Notes: generated by a model not told the origin, from the sequence alone. 64,000 nt of DNA from Streptoverticillium olivoreticuli subsp. olivoreticuli (GCF_003391135.1 NZ_CP031455.1:5068001-5132000), one strand, 5' to 3'; shown: positions 1 through 9,326, numbered from the stretch's first letter. Made by a program: numbers and translations.

Positions 1-367
1 CCAGGTCCTCGGGGGCGAACAGCACCGTGCGGACGATGCCGAGCACGTCGCGGGGCCGGACCTGCGAGGAGCGGTTGATCCTGGCCCGGTTCGCCCGGCC
101 CGGGTTGAGCTCCAGCTCGATCAGCTGCTGGCGCTCGTCCTGGACGACGGCGGCCCGGATGATCGCGCGGTCCGCGCCCATCCGCACCAGCGGAGCGTCC
201 GAGGAGACCCGGTGGCTGCCGAGGGTCGCCAGATAGCCGACCGCCTCGACGAGGTTGGTCTTGCCCTGGCCGTTGGGCCCCACGAAGGCCGTGACGCCCG
301 GGTCGAGCGGGACCTCGACCCGGGCGTACGAGCGGAAGTCGGCCAGCGACAGATGCGATACGTGCAT
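1..367 (-). CDS. recF: DNA replication/repair protein RecF (N-terminal part, cut by window edge)
   Basis: N-terminal 122 residues of RecF, an SMC-like ATPase that loads RecA at gaps in single-stranded DNA. The translation starts MHVSHLSLADFRSYARVEVP and contains the Walker A motif GPNGQGKTNLVEA near residue 30, which is typical of RecF. The ATG lies 44 bp downstream of the gnd stop, so the two are probably cotranscribed leftward from dnaN/gnd. The C-terminal two thirds, including the ABC signature and Walker B, lie outside the window. The identification rests on the motif and on the conserved dnaN-gnd-recF order of streptomycetes. Confidence 0.95.
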   Translation of the reverse strand, partial: MHVSHLSLADFRSYARVEVPLDPGVTAFVGPNGQGKTNLVEAVGYLATLGSHRVSSDAPLVRMGADRAIIRAAVVQDERQQLIELELNPGRANRARINRSSQVRPRDVLGIVRTVLFAPEDL

Positions 368-410
368 GGGGTGGCGCCGACCTCTCCCGGCTACTGCTTC
401 CTGCTGCTTC

Positions 411-1286
<876 letters not shown>

Positions 1287-1379
1287 GGGTGATCCTCTAT
1301 GCCTTGATTGCGTGACGTCCGGGTCCGAGCCTACGCCCGACGGTCCGCGCACACCTGTGGGCTCGGGCGCTCAACAGTC

Positions 1380-1411
1380 GAGTGGGCCGGCTGTGGACAG
1401 CCGGCCCACTC
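1380..1411. terminator. Hairpin between dnaN and gnd
   Basis: A perfect 13-bp inverted repeat (GAGTGGGCCGGCT at 1380-1392 and its complement at 1399-1411) with a 6-nt loop. It lies downstream of dnaN and upstream of gnd. The apex CTGTGGACAG at 1391-1400 also contains a DnaA-box-like 9-mer (complement CTGTCCACA). A terminator role is inferred because no T-run follows, as is usual in Streptomyces. Confidence 0.65.
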
Positions 1412-1444
1412 GTACTGAGGGTTTCCGCAGGTCAGCGCGAGGGC

Positions 1445-1478
1445 GCGCGACGGATCAGCCGGACAGGCGCACCGGCAT
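1445..1478. repeat. 34-bp direct repeat, copy 1 (duplicate of dnaN 3' end)
   Basis: This 34-bp stretch is identical to 1539-1572, the sequence spanning the dnaN stop codon and its last seven codons. It lies 94 bp away in the same orientation, in the dnaN-gnd spacer. Read leftward it encodes MPVRLSG and a stop again, but has no gene body in front of it. Confidence 0.9.
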
Positions 1479-1489
1479 ACTGCGACCTT

Positions 1490-1507
1490 GCGAGGGACGA
1501 CCCTCGC
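1490..1507. terminator. Small hairpin between the dnaN-end repeats
   Basis: Inverted repeat GCGAGGG-ACGA-CCCTCGC (7-bp stem, 4-nt loop) between the two copies of the dnaN-end repeat. It is a possible secondary terminator for dnaN, with low certainty because the stem is short. Confidence 0.35.
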
Positions 1508-1538
1508 GCTCCCAGCCGCGGCCGCCGGGGCCGGGAGT

Positions 1539-1572
1539 GCGCGACGGATCAGCCGGACAGGCGCACCGGCAT
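1539..1572. repeat. 34-bp direct repeat, copy 2 (dnaN 3' end)
   Basis: The original copy of the repeat at 1445-1478. It covers the last seven codons of dnaN, the stop codon (TCA at 1549-1551 on this strand) and about 10 bp beyond. Confidence 0.9.
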
Positions 1573-2679
1573 GATCAGGTACTTGTAGGCGTCGTCCGCC
1601 TCCGCGTCCACCGCGGGCTTGCCGCTGAGCAGCGCCGGCTTCGTGGAGGTGGTGAAGGACAGCTGGGCGACCGGGGAGTCGATCGCGGAGAGACCCTCGA
1701 GCAGGAAGCCCGGGTTGAAGGCGATCGAGATGTCGTCGCCGTCGAGCTGGGCGTCGACCCGCTCCACAGCCTGTGCGTCGTCGCTGGAACCGGCCTCCAG
1801 GATCAGCACGCCCTGCTCGAAGCTCAGCCGCACCGGGGTGTTCCGCTCGGCGACGAGCGCCACGCGCTTGACGGCCTCCACGAAGGGGGCGGTCTCGATC
1901 ACGGCGACGGAGTTGAACTCGGTCGGGAAGAGCGTGCGGTACTTCGGGAGGTCGCCCTCCAGCAGGCGCGTGGTCGTACGCCGACCGGCGCCCTCGAAGC
2001 CGATGAGGCCCTCGCCCGCGCCGGAGCCGGCCAGGGCGATGGAGACGGTGTCGCCGCCGCTGAGGGACTTCGCCGTGTCCAGCAGCGTCTTGGCGGGCAC
2101 CAGGGCGACCGCGGAGATGTCCGGGGTCTCGGGCTTCCACATGAACTCGCGGACGGCGAAGCGGTAGCGGTCGGTGGAGGCCAGGGTGACGGTGTCGCCC
2201 TCGATCTCGATCCGGACACCCGTGAGCACCGGCAGCGTGTCGTCGCGGCCGGCGGCGATGGCGACCTGGGCGGCGGCCGCGGCGAAGACCTCGCCGGGGA
2301 CGGTGCCCGTGGCGGTCGGCATCTGCGGCAGCGCCGGGTATTCCTCCACAGGAAGGGTGTGGAGTGTGAATCGCGAGGAGCCGCAGACGACGGTGACGCG
2401 CACACCGTCGGTGGAGATCTCCACAGGCCTGTTGGGAAGTGCGCGGCAGATGTCGGCGAGCAGGCGACCGGAGACGAGGACGGTGCCGTCCTCCTCCACA
2501 TCCGCGTCGACCGACACGCGGGCCGAGACCTCGTAGTCGAAGCCGGAGAGGCTCAGGGAGCCCTCCTCCGCCTTCAGCAGCAGGCCCGCGAGGACGGGCA
2601 CCGGCGGACGGGCCGGGAGGCTGCGGGCCGCCCAGGCCACTGCCTCCGCGAGTACATCGCGCTCCACCCGGATCTTCAC
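1549..2679 (-). CDS. dnaN: DNA polymerase III beta subunit (sliding clamp)
   Basis: Ring-shaped processivity clamp for the replicative polymerase. The protein is 376 residues, the usual length, and starts MKIRVERDVLAEAVAWAARS. It has the three-fold repeated clamp architecture: PVPVLAGLLLKA in domain I, LPVLTGVRIEIEGD in domain II and NTPVRLSFEQGVLILEAGSS in domain III. It ends with the conserved YLIMPVRLSG. The gene reads away from oriC and is followed by gnd and recF. Its last 34 bp are duplicated downstream. Confidence 0.98.
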   Translation of the reverse strand: MKIRVERDVLAEAVAWAARSLPARPPVPVLAGLLLKAEEGSLSLSGFDYEVSARVSVDADVEEDGTVLVSGRLLADICRALPNRPVEISTDGVRVTVVCGSSRFTLHTLPVEEYPALPQMPTATGTVPGEVFAAAAAQVAIAAGRDDTLPVLTGVRIEIEGDTVTLASTDRYRFAVREFMWKPETPDISAVALVPAKTLLDTAKSLSGGDTVSIALAGSGAGEGLIGFEGAGRRTTTRLLEGDLPKYRTLFPTEFNSVAVIETAPFVEAVKRVALVAERNTPVRLSFEQGVLILEAGSSDDAQAVERVDAQLDGDDISIAFNPGFLLEGLSAIDSPVAQLSFTTSTKPALLSGKPAVDAEADDAYKYLIMPVRLSG

Positions 2680-3628
2680 CGGAACCGCCTCCTGCTTGTT
2701 GCTGGCTCGCCCTGCTGGCTACGTCGTCGGCCGATTTGCCGGAGACCAGTCTGACGCACGCCGCTGACAGTCGGTGCGCCTCGGGGTCAAGTCAGGTCGG
2801 AGGGCGTGGCGCGGCCCGCGGCCGAGTTGTGCACAGGGCCCACTTCGAATCGAGTTCCCCGGTAGATCTCTGTGGTCGTAGTAGTAGGGCCTGTGGAAAC
2901 GGTGGAAAACTGCCTTTGCCCAGGTCAGACCGGATTTTTTGTCCACCGGGCCTGTGGGTGGGGGCGGTGGAAAAGCGGGGTGGTCTGTGGACCGCGGAAA
3001 GTTCTGCACACCCCGTGCACAGGCGGGGGGTACTTCTCCCCAGCGCCGTCCCCAGTTTTACCCAGGTTCCCCACAGCCCAACCCGGCAACTTCGTGTGAC
3101 GCCTTTCACTCGGTGCGGTGAGTCGGGGTGTTTCGTTACCGAACAGTGGACAGGGGTGTGGAAAGGCTGTGTACAACATCCACTTCCCTGTGGGCGGCCG
3201 GTGGACAACCGCGAGGGGGCCTTGTGGGTGAATCCGTCGTCCACAGGCTGTGGAACATCGTCGGCCACAAATCCACACCCCGCTGACCTCCCCTGATGGC
3301 CTATCAACAGCCTCCGCTGTGGACAGCGTCTGGACAACTTCGCGATCCCCAGGGTGTGGACAGCCGGTCGGCCGGAAATCTGTGGAGAACCGGCGTCCGA
3401 GACTCCGTATTCGAACAGGGGTGGGGACGCGTGGCCGCTCCGGAGGGGCCACGAAGCTCTTCCGGCACCGTTCCGAGGCCCGTCCGAGGTGCTCCACAGG
3501 TGCTCCGCAGCCGATTCCGGGACTGCTCAAGAGGCGCTGAGAATCGCTCTCGGGGAACGGCCGAGGGCGCCTCGGGAGGCTCCCGAGGCGCCCTCAGTGG
3601 TGCGTGAGCGGCCCGCAGAGGCCGTCCG
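2680..3628. other. oriC: Chromosomal replication origin oriC
   Basis: A 949-bp noncoding region between the divergently reading ends dnaN and dnaA, dense in DnaA boxes (Streptomyces consensus (T/C)(T/C)(G/A/C)TCCACA). Exact or one-mismatch boxes on the + strand include TTGTGCACA 2827-2835, TTGTCCACC 2939-2947, TCGTCCACA 3237-3245, AAATCCACA 3269-3277 and TGCTCCACA 3490-3498. On the - strand they include 3168-3176, 3200-3208 (TTGTCCACC), 3249-3257, 3318-3326 and 3355-3363 (both CTGTCCACA) and 3381-3389 (TTCTCCACA). Many weaker copies lie between. There is no long AT-rich unwinding element; the least GC-rich patch is about 2842-2940. The location between dnaA and dnaN matches the known Streptomyces oriC. 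Confidence 0.95.
3563..3595. terminator. dnaA terminator
   Basis: A perfect 15-bp inverted repeat (3563-3577 and 3581-3595) with a 3-nt loop, 33 bp past the dnaA stop codon. It separates dnaA transcription from oriC. Confidence 0.8.
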
Positions 3629-5497
3629 TCAGCCGTTCTTGATGCGGTTCGTCAGCTCGGTCACCTGGTTGTAGATCGAGCGCCGCTCGGCCATCAGCGC
3701 GCGGATCTTCCGGTCCGCGTGCATCACCGTCGTGTGGTCACGGCCGCCGAACTGCGCGCCGATCTTCGGCAGCGACAGGTCCGTGAGCTCCCGGCAGAGG
3801 TACATCGCGATCTGCCGGGCCGTCACCAGCACCCGGCTGCGCGAGGCTCCGCACAGATCCTCGACCGTGTGCCCGAAGTAGTCGGCGGTCGCCGCCATGA
3901 TGGCGGGCGCGGTGATCTCCGGCGAGGCGTCCTCGCCGCCCGGGATCAGGTCCTTGAGGACGATCTCGGTGAGCCCGAGGTCGACCGGCTGCCGGTTGAG
4001 GCTGGCGAAGGCGGTGACCCGGATCAGCGCCCCCTCCAGCTCGCGGATGTTCCGCGAGATGCGGGAGGCGATGAACTCCAGGACCTCCGGCGGGGCGTTC
4101 AGCTGCTCCTGGACCGCCTTCTTCCGGAGGATCGCGATGCGCGTCTCCAGCTCCGGCGGCTGCACGTCCGTGATCAGACCCCACTCGAAGCGGTTGCGCA
4201 GCCGGTCCTCCAGGGTGACCAGCTGCTTGGGCGGCCGGTCCGAGGACAGCACGATCTGCTTGTTGGCGTTGTGGAGCGTGTTGAACGTGTGGAAGAACTC
4301 CTCCTGCGTCGACTCCTTGCTCGCGAGGAACTGGATGTCGTCGACCAGCAGGATGTCCATGTCGCGGTAGCGCTTGCGGAACGCGTCCGCCTTGCCGTCG
4401 CGGATGGAGTTGATGAACTCGTTCGTGAACTCCTCGGAGCTCACGTAGCGCACGCGCGTCCCCGGGTAGAGGCTGCGCGCGTAGTGCCCGATGGCGTGCA
4501 GCAGGTGGGTCTTGCCCAGCCCCGACTCGCCGTAGATGAACAGGGGGTTGTACGCCTTGGCCGGCGCCTCGGCGACGGCCACCGCGGCCGCGTGGGCGAA
4601 GCGATTGGACGCGCCGATGACGAAGGTGTCGAAGAGGTACTTCGGGTTCAGCCGGGCGGTCGGCTCGCCGGCACCCGCCGAGGACGCGGGCTTCGACGAG
4701 AGCGGCCCGGACGCGGACGGTCCGCCCTGGCCGCCCCGGGCGTGGCTCTCGGGCAGCTCACGCCGCTGCGGCGGCTCGTAGGGCAGTCGCTCGGGCTGCT
4801 GGGAGCGGTAGTCCTGCTGCTGCTCGTACGGAGCGTGCTGCTGGCCGTTGTGCGAGGCGTACGGATCGCGCTCGCCGTCCTGGAAGCCGCCGAGGCGCGG
4901 CTGCTGCCAGCCGTAGTCGCCGCGGTCGGGCGCGGACGGCCCCTGGTGGCGCGGCCAGGCACCGGGCTCGGCGCGGGGCTGCTGGTAGTCGGGGTACGCG
5001 GGCCGTACGGACGGCAGCTCGTCGGCGGGCGCCTGGCGGCCGTAGCTCTCCCGGCCGTCGTAGCCGCCGTGGCTGTCGTAGCTCTCATAGGTGTCGCGTG
5101 CGTCACGGTTCTCGTACGCGTCGCGGCCCTGGCCGCCGGTGTGCGGGCCCGTGGGCTCCTCGTAACGCGACTGCTGCTGGGGGGCCTGCTGCCGTTCGGG
5201 GGGCGGCTCGCCCGCGGAGTCGTCGACGGTGATCGCGATCCGGATGGGGCGGCCGCACTCGCGGCTCAGGGTCTCGCTGACGATGGGCGCGAGGCGGCCC
5301 TCGAGCACGCCCTTGGCGAATTCGTTGGGCACGGCGAGCAGCGCGGTGTCGGCGACCAGCGCGAGGGGCTGGCACCGCTTGATCCAGTGCTCGTCCTTGC
5401 CCTCGACGCCCTGGCCGCCCGGGCCCCGGCCCTCGCCCAGGAGCTGTTCGAGCACGCGCGGCCACACTGCGGCAAGATCGGCAGGCAGGTCAGCCAC
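3629..5497 (-). CDS. dnaA: Chromosomal replication initiator DnaA
   Basis: AAA+ ATPase that binds DnaA boxes and opens oriC. At 622 residues it is longer than the enteric protein (~467) because of the extended domain II typical of Streptomyces. Domain I is residues 1-95. Domain II (~95-280) is acidic, Tyr/Gln/Arg-rich and low complexity (DAYENRDARDTYESYDSHGG). The AAA+ core carries Walker A GESGLGKT (323-330) and Walker B LLVDD (383-387). Domain IV has the DNA-binding signature GGRDHTTVMHADRKI (584-598). The start is GTG at 5497. A consensus DnaA box lies 125 bp upstream, which suggests autoregulation. Confidence 0.98.
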   Translation of the reverse strand: MADLPADLAAVWPRVLEQLLGEGRGPGGQGVEGKDEHWIKRCQPLALVADTALLAVPNEFAKGVLEGRLAPIVSETLSRECGRPIRIAITVDDSAGEPPPERQQAPQQQSRYEEPTGPHTGGQGRDAYENRDARDTYESYDSHGGYDGRESYGRQAPADELPSVRPAYPDYQQPRAEPGAWPRHQGPSAPDRGDYGWQQPRLGGFQDGERDPYASHNGQQHAPYEQQQDYRSQQPERLPYEPPQRRELPESHARGGQGGPSASGPLSSKPASSAGAGEPTARLNPKYLFDTFVIGASNRFAHAAAVAVAEAPAKAYNPLFIYGESGLGKTHLLHAIGHYARSLYPGTRVRYVSSEEFTNEFINSIRDGKADAFRKRYRDMDILLVDDIQFLASKESTQEEFFHTFNTLHNANKQIVLSSDRPPKQLVTLEDRLRNRFEWGLITDVQPPELETRIAILRKKAVQEQLNAPPEVLEFIASRISRNIRELEGALIRVTAFASLNRQPVDLGLTEIVLKDLIPGGEDASPEITAPAIMAATADYFGHTVEDLCGASRSRVLVTARQIAMYLCRELTDLSLPKIGAQFGGRDHTTVMHADRKIRALMAERRSIYNQVTELTNRIKNG

Positions 5498-5621
5498 AGG
5501 GCACGCTCTCTCAGTCAGCGGGGGGCGCCCTTGAGTCCCACGAATGTGTGGTTCTCGGGACGGGCGGGAAGTATTCAGAGTTCAGCCACGGTAGTCAGGC
5601 CGAGGTGTGCGGTTCAAGTCG

Positions 5622-5630
5622 TTGTCCACA
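5622..5630 (+). promoter_or_regulatory. DnaA box in the dnaA-rpmH spacer
   Basis: TTGTCCACA, a perfect match to the preferred Streptomyces DnaA box. It lies in the 425-bp gene-free spacer 5498-5922 that should hold the divergent dnaA and rpmH promoters. A weaker box-like TGTGTACAA follows at 5634-5642. I see no gene in the spacer. Confidence 0.75.
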
Positions 5631-5922
5631 GGGTGTGTACAAATGTGCCATGAGGTGAGGCGTGGCACCTCCCCTGCCTGTGGGAGGCTACGGTGTATCC
5701 CTGGTGCACTGCCGGTTTGACCGAATGGCGTAGCCGCGCGTACCGTGACCAGGTCGAGTTGTCGATGGCTGCTGCCGCCTGCCTCCGATGGGCAACGGCC
5801 GCGTTCCGCAAGGATCGCGGTCATGAAGCGGTGCACTCGGGCGTATTGCGAGCTTCTCGTGGGCGCACGGTGACAGCCAGGCGATGTCCCGCCATCACAC
5901 GATTCATTTCTGGAGCCCCCGA

Positions 5923-6060
5923 GTGAGCAAGCGCACCTTCCAGCCGAACAACCGTCGTCGCGCGAAGACCCACGGTTTCCGCCTGCGCATGCGCACCCGT
6001 GCCGGCCGCGCGATCCTCGCGTCCCGCCGTGGCAAGGGTCGCGCAACGCTGTCGGCCTGA
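5923..6060 (+). CDS. rpmH: Ribosomal protein bL34
   Basis: A 45-residue, very basic large-subunit protein starting (GTG)SKRTFQPNNRRRAKTHGFR and ending GRATLSA. It matches bL34 end to end, including the invariant RTFQPN and HGFR segments. The GTG at 5923 follows GGAG at 5912-5915. It is divergent from dnaA and 25 bp ahead of rnpA, the universal rpmH-rnpA pair. Confidence 0.98.
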   Translation: MSKRTFQPNNRRRAKTHGFRLRMRTRAGRAILASRRGKGRATLSA

Positions 6061-6085
6061 CCAGCCTGACGGCAAGGTCCATGAC

Positions 6086-6520
6086 GTGCTGCCTTCCAAG
6101 TCTCGACTGAGGCGGCGCGAGGACTTTGCGACCGCGGTTCGCCGAGGGCGCCGGGCCGGCCGCCCGCTCCTCGTCGTCCACCTACGTACCGGTACCACGG
6201 ACCCGCACACGCCTGGGGAGACTGCTCCCCCGGCGCGTGCGGGTTTCGTCGTGAGCAAGGCCGTCGGCATCGCCGTCGTGCGCAATCTGGTGAAGCGAAG
6301 ACTGCGCCACCTCATGCGTGAACGGCTGGATCTGCTGCCCGCCGGTAGCCTGGTGGTGGTACGGGCCCTGCCCGGCGCGGGCGAGGCGGACCACGATCAG
6401 CTGGCCCGCGACCTCGACACCGCACTGCAGCGGCTGCTGGGAGGGGCGCCGCGCTGTTCCGGTCCCCCCGGGGAGACCCCCCGGAACCCCGGCCGAGGCC
6501 CGGGAGGGAGCGCACAGTGA
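6086..6520 (+). CDS. rnpA: Ribonuclease P protein component
   Basis: Basic protein cofactor of RNase P, which matures the 5' ends of tRNAs. The protein is 144 residues starting (GTG)LPSKSRLRRREDFATAVRRG, with the family signature KAVGIAVVRNLVKRRLRHLM (RNP helix with the conserved RNxxKRRLR). The GTG at 6086 is used because upstream in-frame codons belong to the rpmH end and spacer. It overlaps yidD by 4 nt (GTGA), implying coupled translation. The C-terminal ~25 residues are a Pro/Gly-rich tail. Confidence 0.96.
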   Translation: MLPSKSRLRRREDFATAVRRGRRAGRPLLVVHLRTGTTDPHTPGETAPPARAGFVVSKAVGIAVVRNLVKRRLRHLMRERLDLLPAGSLVVVRALPGAGEADHDQLARDLDTALQRLLGGAPRCSGPPGETPRNPGRGPGGSAQ

Positions 6521-6834
6521 AGTATCCGCTGCTGTGGTTGATCAAGCTCTACCAGTGGACCATCAGCCCACTCCTGGGCCCGGTCTGCAAGTACTACCCG
6601 TCGTGCTCGCATTACGGCTACACAGCCATTGACCGGCACGGCGCGGTCAAAGGAACGGCGCTGACGGCCTGGCGCATCCTGCGCTGCAACCCGTGGTCGC
6701 TCGGTGGCGTCGACCACGTCCCTCCCCGGAAGCGTCCGGTCTGGCACCAGCGGCTGAGGAGCCGACTGGGTGGGCATCCCGCCGTGGGGCCTGCCGCACA
6801 GCCCGAGACTCAGCCCAACGCCCAAGGAGCCTGA
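6517..6834 (+). CDS. yidD: Membrane protein insertion efficiency factor YidD
   Basis: Small membrane-associated protein that aids YidC-dependent insertion. It is 105 residues with the diagnostic LYQWTISPLLGP, CKYYPSCSHYGYTAI (Cys-containing) and NPWSLGGVDHVP motifs. It starts with GTG overlapping the rnpA stop and ends 3 nt before yidC. The C-terminal 20 residues are a poorly conserved extension. Confidence 0.96.
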   Translation: MKYPLLWLIKLYQWTISPLLGPVCKYYPSCSHYGYTAIDRHGAVKGTALTAWRILRCNPWSLGGVDHVPPRKRPVWHQRLRSRLGGHPAVGPAAQPETQPNAQGA

Positions 6835-6837
6835 TTC

Positions 6838-7941
6838 GTGGACACGATCCTCGGTCCTCTCTATACCGCTGTTTCCTGGATCATCGTCCAGTTCCACTCG
6901 TTCTACAGTCTGATCTTCGACAAGGACAGTGGCGCGGCGTGGGGTCTGTCCATCGTCTCGCTGGTGGTACTGATCCGTATCTGCCTGATCCCGCTCTTCG
7001 TGAAGCAGATCAAGGCCACGCGGAACATGCAGGCGCTCCAGCCGAAGATGAAGGCGATCCAGGAGCGCTACAAGAGCGACAAGCAGCGCCAGTCCGAAGA
7101 GATGATGAAGCTCTACAAGGAGACGGGCACCAACCCGCTCTCGAGCTGTCTTCCGATTCTGGCCCAGTCGCCCTTCTTCATCTCGCTGTACCAGGTCCTG
7201 AACCACATCGCTCAGGGCAAGGTCGTCGGTGTCATCAACACGGACCTGCTGAACAGCGCGCGCAAGGCGCACATCTTCGGTGCCCCGCTGTCCGTGAAGT
7301 TCATGGACAACGCGTCCAAGGTCGAGGCGCTGGGCGCCACGCTGACCGACGTCCGGGTCGTCACGGTCATCATGATCGTCCTGATGTCGCTGTCGCAGTT
7401 CTACACCCAGCGCCAGCTGATGACGAAGAACGTCGACCTCACGGTGAAGACGCCGTTCATGCAGCAGCAGAAGATGCTGATGTACGTCTTCCCGATCATG
7501 TTCGCCGTCTTCGGCATCAACTTCCCGGTAGGTGTCCTCGTCTACTGGCTGACCACCAACGTGTGGACCCTGGGTCAGCAGATGTTCGTCATCCGCCGCA
7601 ACCCGACCCCGGGCAGCATCGCCTTCACGCAGCGCCAGGAGCGGCTGCGGGCCAAGGGCAAGCTCAAGGAGGACCCGGCGGAGGTCGAGGCGAAGAAGGC
7701 CGCCGAGGTCGCCCGTGCCAACCGGCAGCAGCCCAAGCGGCAGCCGAAGGCCAAGCGCCAGCTCGCGAGCACCCCGCAGGCCGACCAGTCCTCCGGCGCC
7801 GAGGAGAAGAAGTCCTCGCCCTCGCTGGAGAAGCAGGAGCCCGGGGACGCCAAGCCCAAGCAGGGCGGCGGTTCCTCCCGCACCGCCAAGTCCGGGCAGC
7901 GCAAGGGCCCGCAGCGACCCAAGCACCCGTCCAAGAAGTAA
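6838..7941 (+). CDS. yidC: Membrane protein insertase YidC (Oxa1 family)
   Basis: Inserts and folds inner-membrane proteins, alone or with SecYEG. The protein is 367 residues without the large periplasmic domain of Gram-negative YidC, as expected for actinobacteria. Visible parts are the first membrane helix (residues 1-25), the conserved R in LVVLIRICLIPLFVKQ, a cytoplasmic coiled region rich in Lys/Gln (MQALQPKMKAIQERYK), further helices with NPLSSCLPILAQSPFFISLY and a basic C-terminal tail (~265-367, KR-rich) expected to touch ribosomes. It directly follows yidD and precedes jag. Confidence 0.97.
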   Translation: MDTILGPLYTAVSWIIVQFHSFYSLIFDKDSGAAWGLSIVSLVVLIRICLIPLFVKQIKATRNMQALQPKMKAIQERYKSDKQRQSEEMMKLYKETGTNPLSSCLPILAQSPFFISLYQVLNHIAQGKVVGVINTDLLNSARKAHIFGAPLSVKFMDNASKVEALGATLTDVRVVTVIMIVLMSLSQFYTQRQLMTKNVDLTVKTPFMQQQKMLMYVFPIMFAVFGINFPVGVLVYWLTTNVWTLGQQMFVIRRNPTPGSIAFTQRQERLRAKGKLKEDPAEVEAKKAAEVARANRQQPKRQPKAKRQLASTPQADQSSGAEEKKSSPSLEKQEPGDAKPKQGGGSSRTAKSGQRKGPQRPKHPSKK

Positions 7942-7955
7942 TGAAGGAGTCCACC

Positions 7956-8477
7956 GTGACGGACACGCAGCGTCAGACCAGTGAGGCCGCCGCCGAGGGC
8001 ACCGACACCCTGTCCCGCCTGGAGCAGGAGGGCGAGATCGCGGCCGACTACCTCGAGGGTCTGCTGGACATCGCCGACCTCGACGGCGACATCGACATGG
8101 ATGTCGAGGCCGACCGCGCTGCCGTGTCGATCATCAGCGACTCGACCAGCCGCGATCTCCAGAAGCTGGTCGGCCGCGACGGCGAGGTGCTGGAGGCGCT
8201 CCAGGAGCTCACCCGGCTGGCGGTGAACCGGGAGACCGGTGACCGCAGCCGCCTCATGCTCGACATCGCGGGCTTCCGGGCCCGCAAGCGCGAGGAGCTG
8301 GCGCAGGTGGGCGCCAAGGCGGCGGAAGAGGCCAGGAGCACCGGCCAGGCCGTCAAGCTCGACCCGATGACGCCCTTCGAGCGCAAGGTCGTCCATGACG
8401 CGGTGGCCGCCGCGGGGCTGCGCAGCGAGTCCGAGGGCGAAGAGCCTCAGCGCCGAGTGATCGTCCTCCCGGCCTGA
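7956..8477 (+). CDS. jag: Jag/SpoIIIJ-associated RNA-binding protein (KH-R3H)
   Basis: 173 residues. An acidic N-terminus (LEGLLDIADLDGDIDMDV) precedes a KH-like domain with LVGRDGEVLEALQELTRLAVN and an R3H region (LDIAGFRARKREELAQ ... MTPFERKVVHDAVAAAG). The family pairs with YidC and binds RNA. The GTG start at 7956 was chosen because AAGGAG at 7944-7949 lies 6 nt before it; the ATG at 7941 lies on the ribosome-binding site itself. The gene sits in the conserved yidC-jag-rsmG order. Confidence 0.93.
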   Translation: MTDTQRQTSEAAAEGTDTLSRLEQEGEIAADYLEGLLDIADLDGDIDMDVEADRAAVSIISDSTSRDLQKLVGRDGEVLEALQELTRLAVNRETGDRSRLMLDIAGFRARKREELAQVGAKAAEEARSTGQAVKLDPMTPFERKVVHDAVAAAGLRSESEGEEPQRRVIVLPA

Positions 8478-8512
8478 TCTTTACCCTTCTATATCCCACT
8501 TCCAGGTGGGTA

Positions 8513-8540
8513 CGGCCCCGTCTGCTCGCAGGCGGGGCCG
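8513..8540 (+). terminator. Terminator between jag and rsmG
   Basis: Inverted repeat with CGGCCCCG (8513-8520) pairing to CGGGGCCG (8533-8540), extended by TCTG/CAGG with one G-U pair and a CTCG loop. It is in the spacer after jag. Confidence 0.6.
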
Positions 8541-8606
8541 ATCCTTGTCAGCCTGATATTCAGACTCTGACGCTCAGAGAGACGTCGTACGGAAGGACGG
8601 TTCCCC

Positions 8607-9326
8607 GTGGAAGAGGCAGCGGAGCTCCCCCCGCCACCCCCGGAGGCGCGGGCGGTCTTCGGCGACCGCCTGCCAGAGGCCATCCGGTACGCGGAACTGC
8701 TCGCGGACGCGGGCGTGCGGCGCGGCCTGATCGGTCCCCGTGAGGTGCCGAGGCTCTGGGAGCGCCACCTGCTGAACTGCGCCGTGCTCTCCGAGGCGGT
8801 GCCCGACGGCGTCTCGGTGTGCGACGTGGGCTCCGGCGCCGGCCTCCCCGGCATCCCGCTGGCCCTGGTGCGCCCCGACCTCCAGATCACCCTGCTGGAG
8901 CCGCTGCTGCGGCGCACGACCTTCCTCCAGGAGGTCGTGGAGCTGCTGGGCCTGGACCATGTGACGGTCGTCCGCGGCCGCGCCGAGGAGATGCTCGGCA
9001 AGGTGCAGCCCGTCCATGTGGTGACGGCCCGCGCGGTGGCCCCGCTGGACCGCCTCGCCGGCTGGGGCGTGCCGCTCCTGCGTCCGTACGGGGAGATGCT
9101 CGCCCTCAAGGGCGACACGGCCGAGGAGGAGCTCAAGGGGGCCCGCGCCGCGCTGAGCAAGCTCGGCGTCGTCCGCACCTCGGTGCTCCAGGTCGGCGAG
9201 GGCGTGGTGGACCCGCTGTCCACCGTGGTCCGGGTCGAGGTCGGCGAGAGCCCCGGCGGTGTGCGCTTCGCGGCGAAGCGGGCCAAGGCGGCCCGGGTCG
9301 GCAGGGCCACGCGCCGCAGGCGCTGA
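8607..9326 (+). CDS. rsmG: 16S rRNA (guanine527-N7)-methyltransferase RsmG
   Basis: SAM-dependent methylation of G527 in 16S rRNA; loss gives low-level streptomycin resistance. The protein is 239 residues with the SAM-binding motif VCDVGSGAGLPGIPLAL, the acidic loop LLEPLLRR and VVTARAVAPLDRLAGW, all diagnostic of GidB/RsmG. The start is GTG at 8607. The C-terminus is basic (AAKRAKAARVGRATRRRR). Position between jag and parA is conserved across actinobacteria. Confidence 0.96.
   Translation: MEEAAELPPPPPEARAVFGDRLPEAIRYAELLADAGVRRGLIGPREVPRLWERHLLNCAVLSEAVPDGVSVCDVGSGAGLPGIPLALVRPDLQITLLEPLLRRTTFLQEVVELLGLDHVTVVRGRAEEMLGKVQPVHVVTARAVAPLDRLAGWGVPLLRPYGEMLALKGDTAEEELKGARAALSKLGVVRTSVLQVGEGVVDPLSTVVRVEVGESPGGVRFAAKRAKAARVGRATRRRR

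Noticed and set aside
2680..3628. CRISPR-like repetition in the oriC region
   Set aside because: The repeated elements are short DnaA boxes with irregular spacing and both orientations, not repeat-spacer units.
5498..5922. Short frames in the dnaA-rpmH spacer
   Set aside because: No ribosome-binding site, no domain; region carries a DnaA box and must hold promoters.
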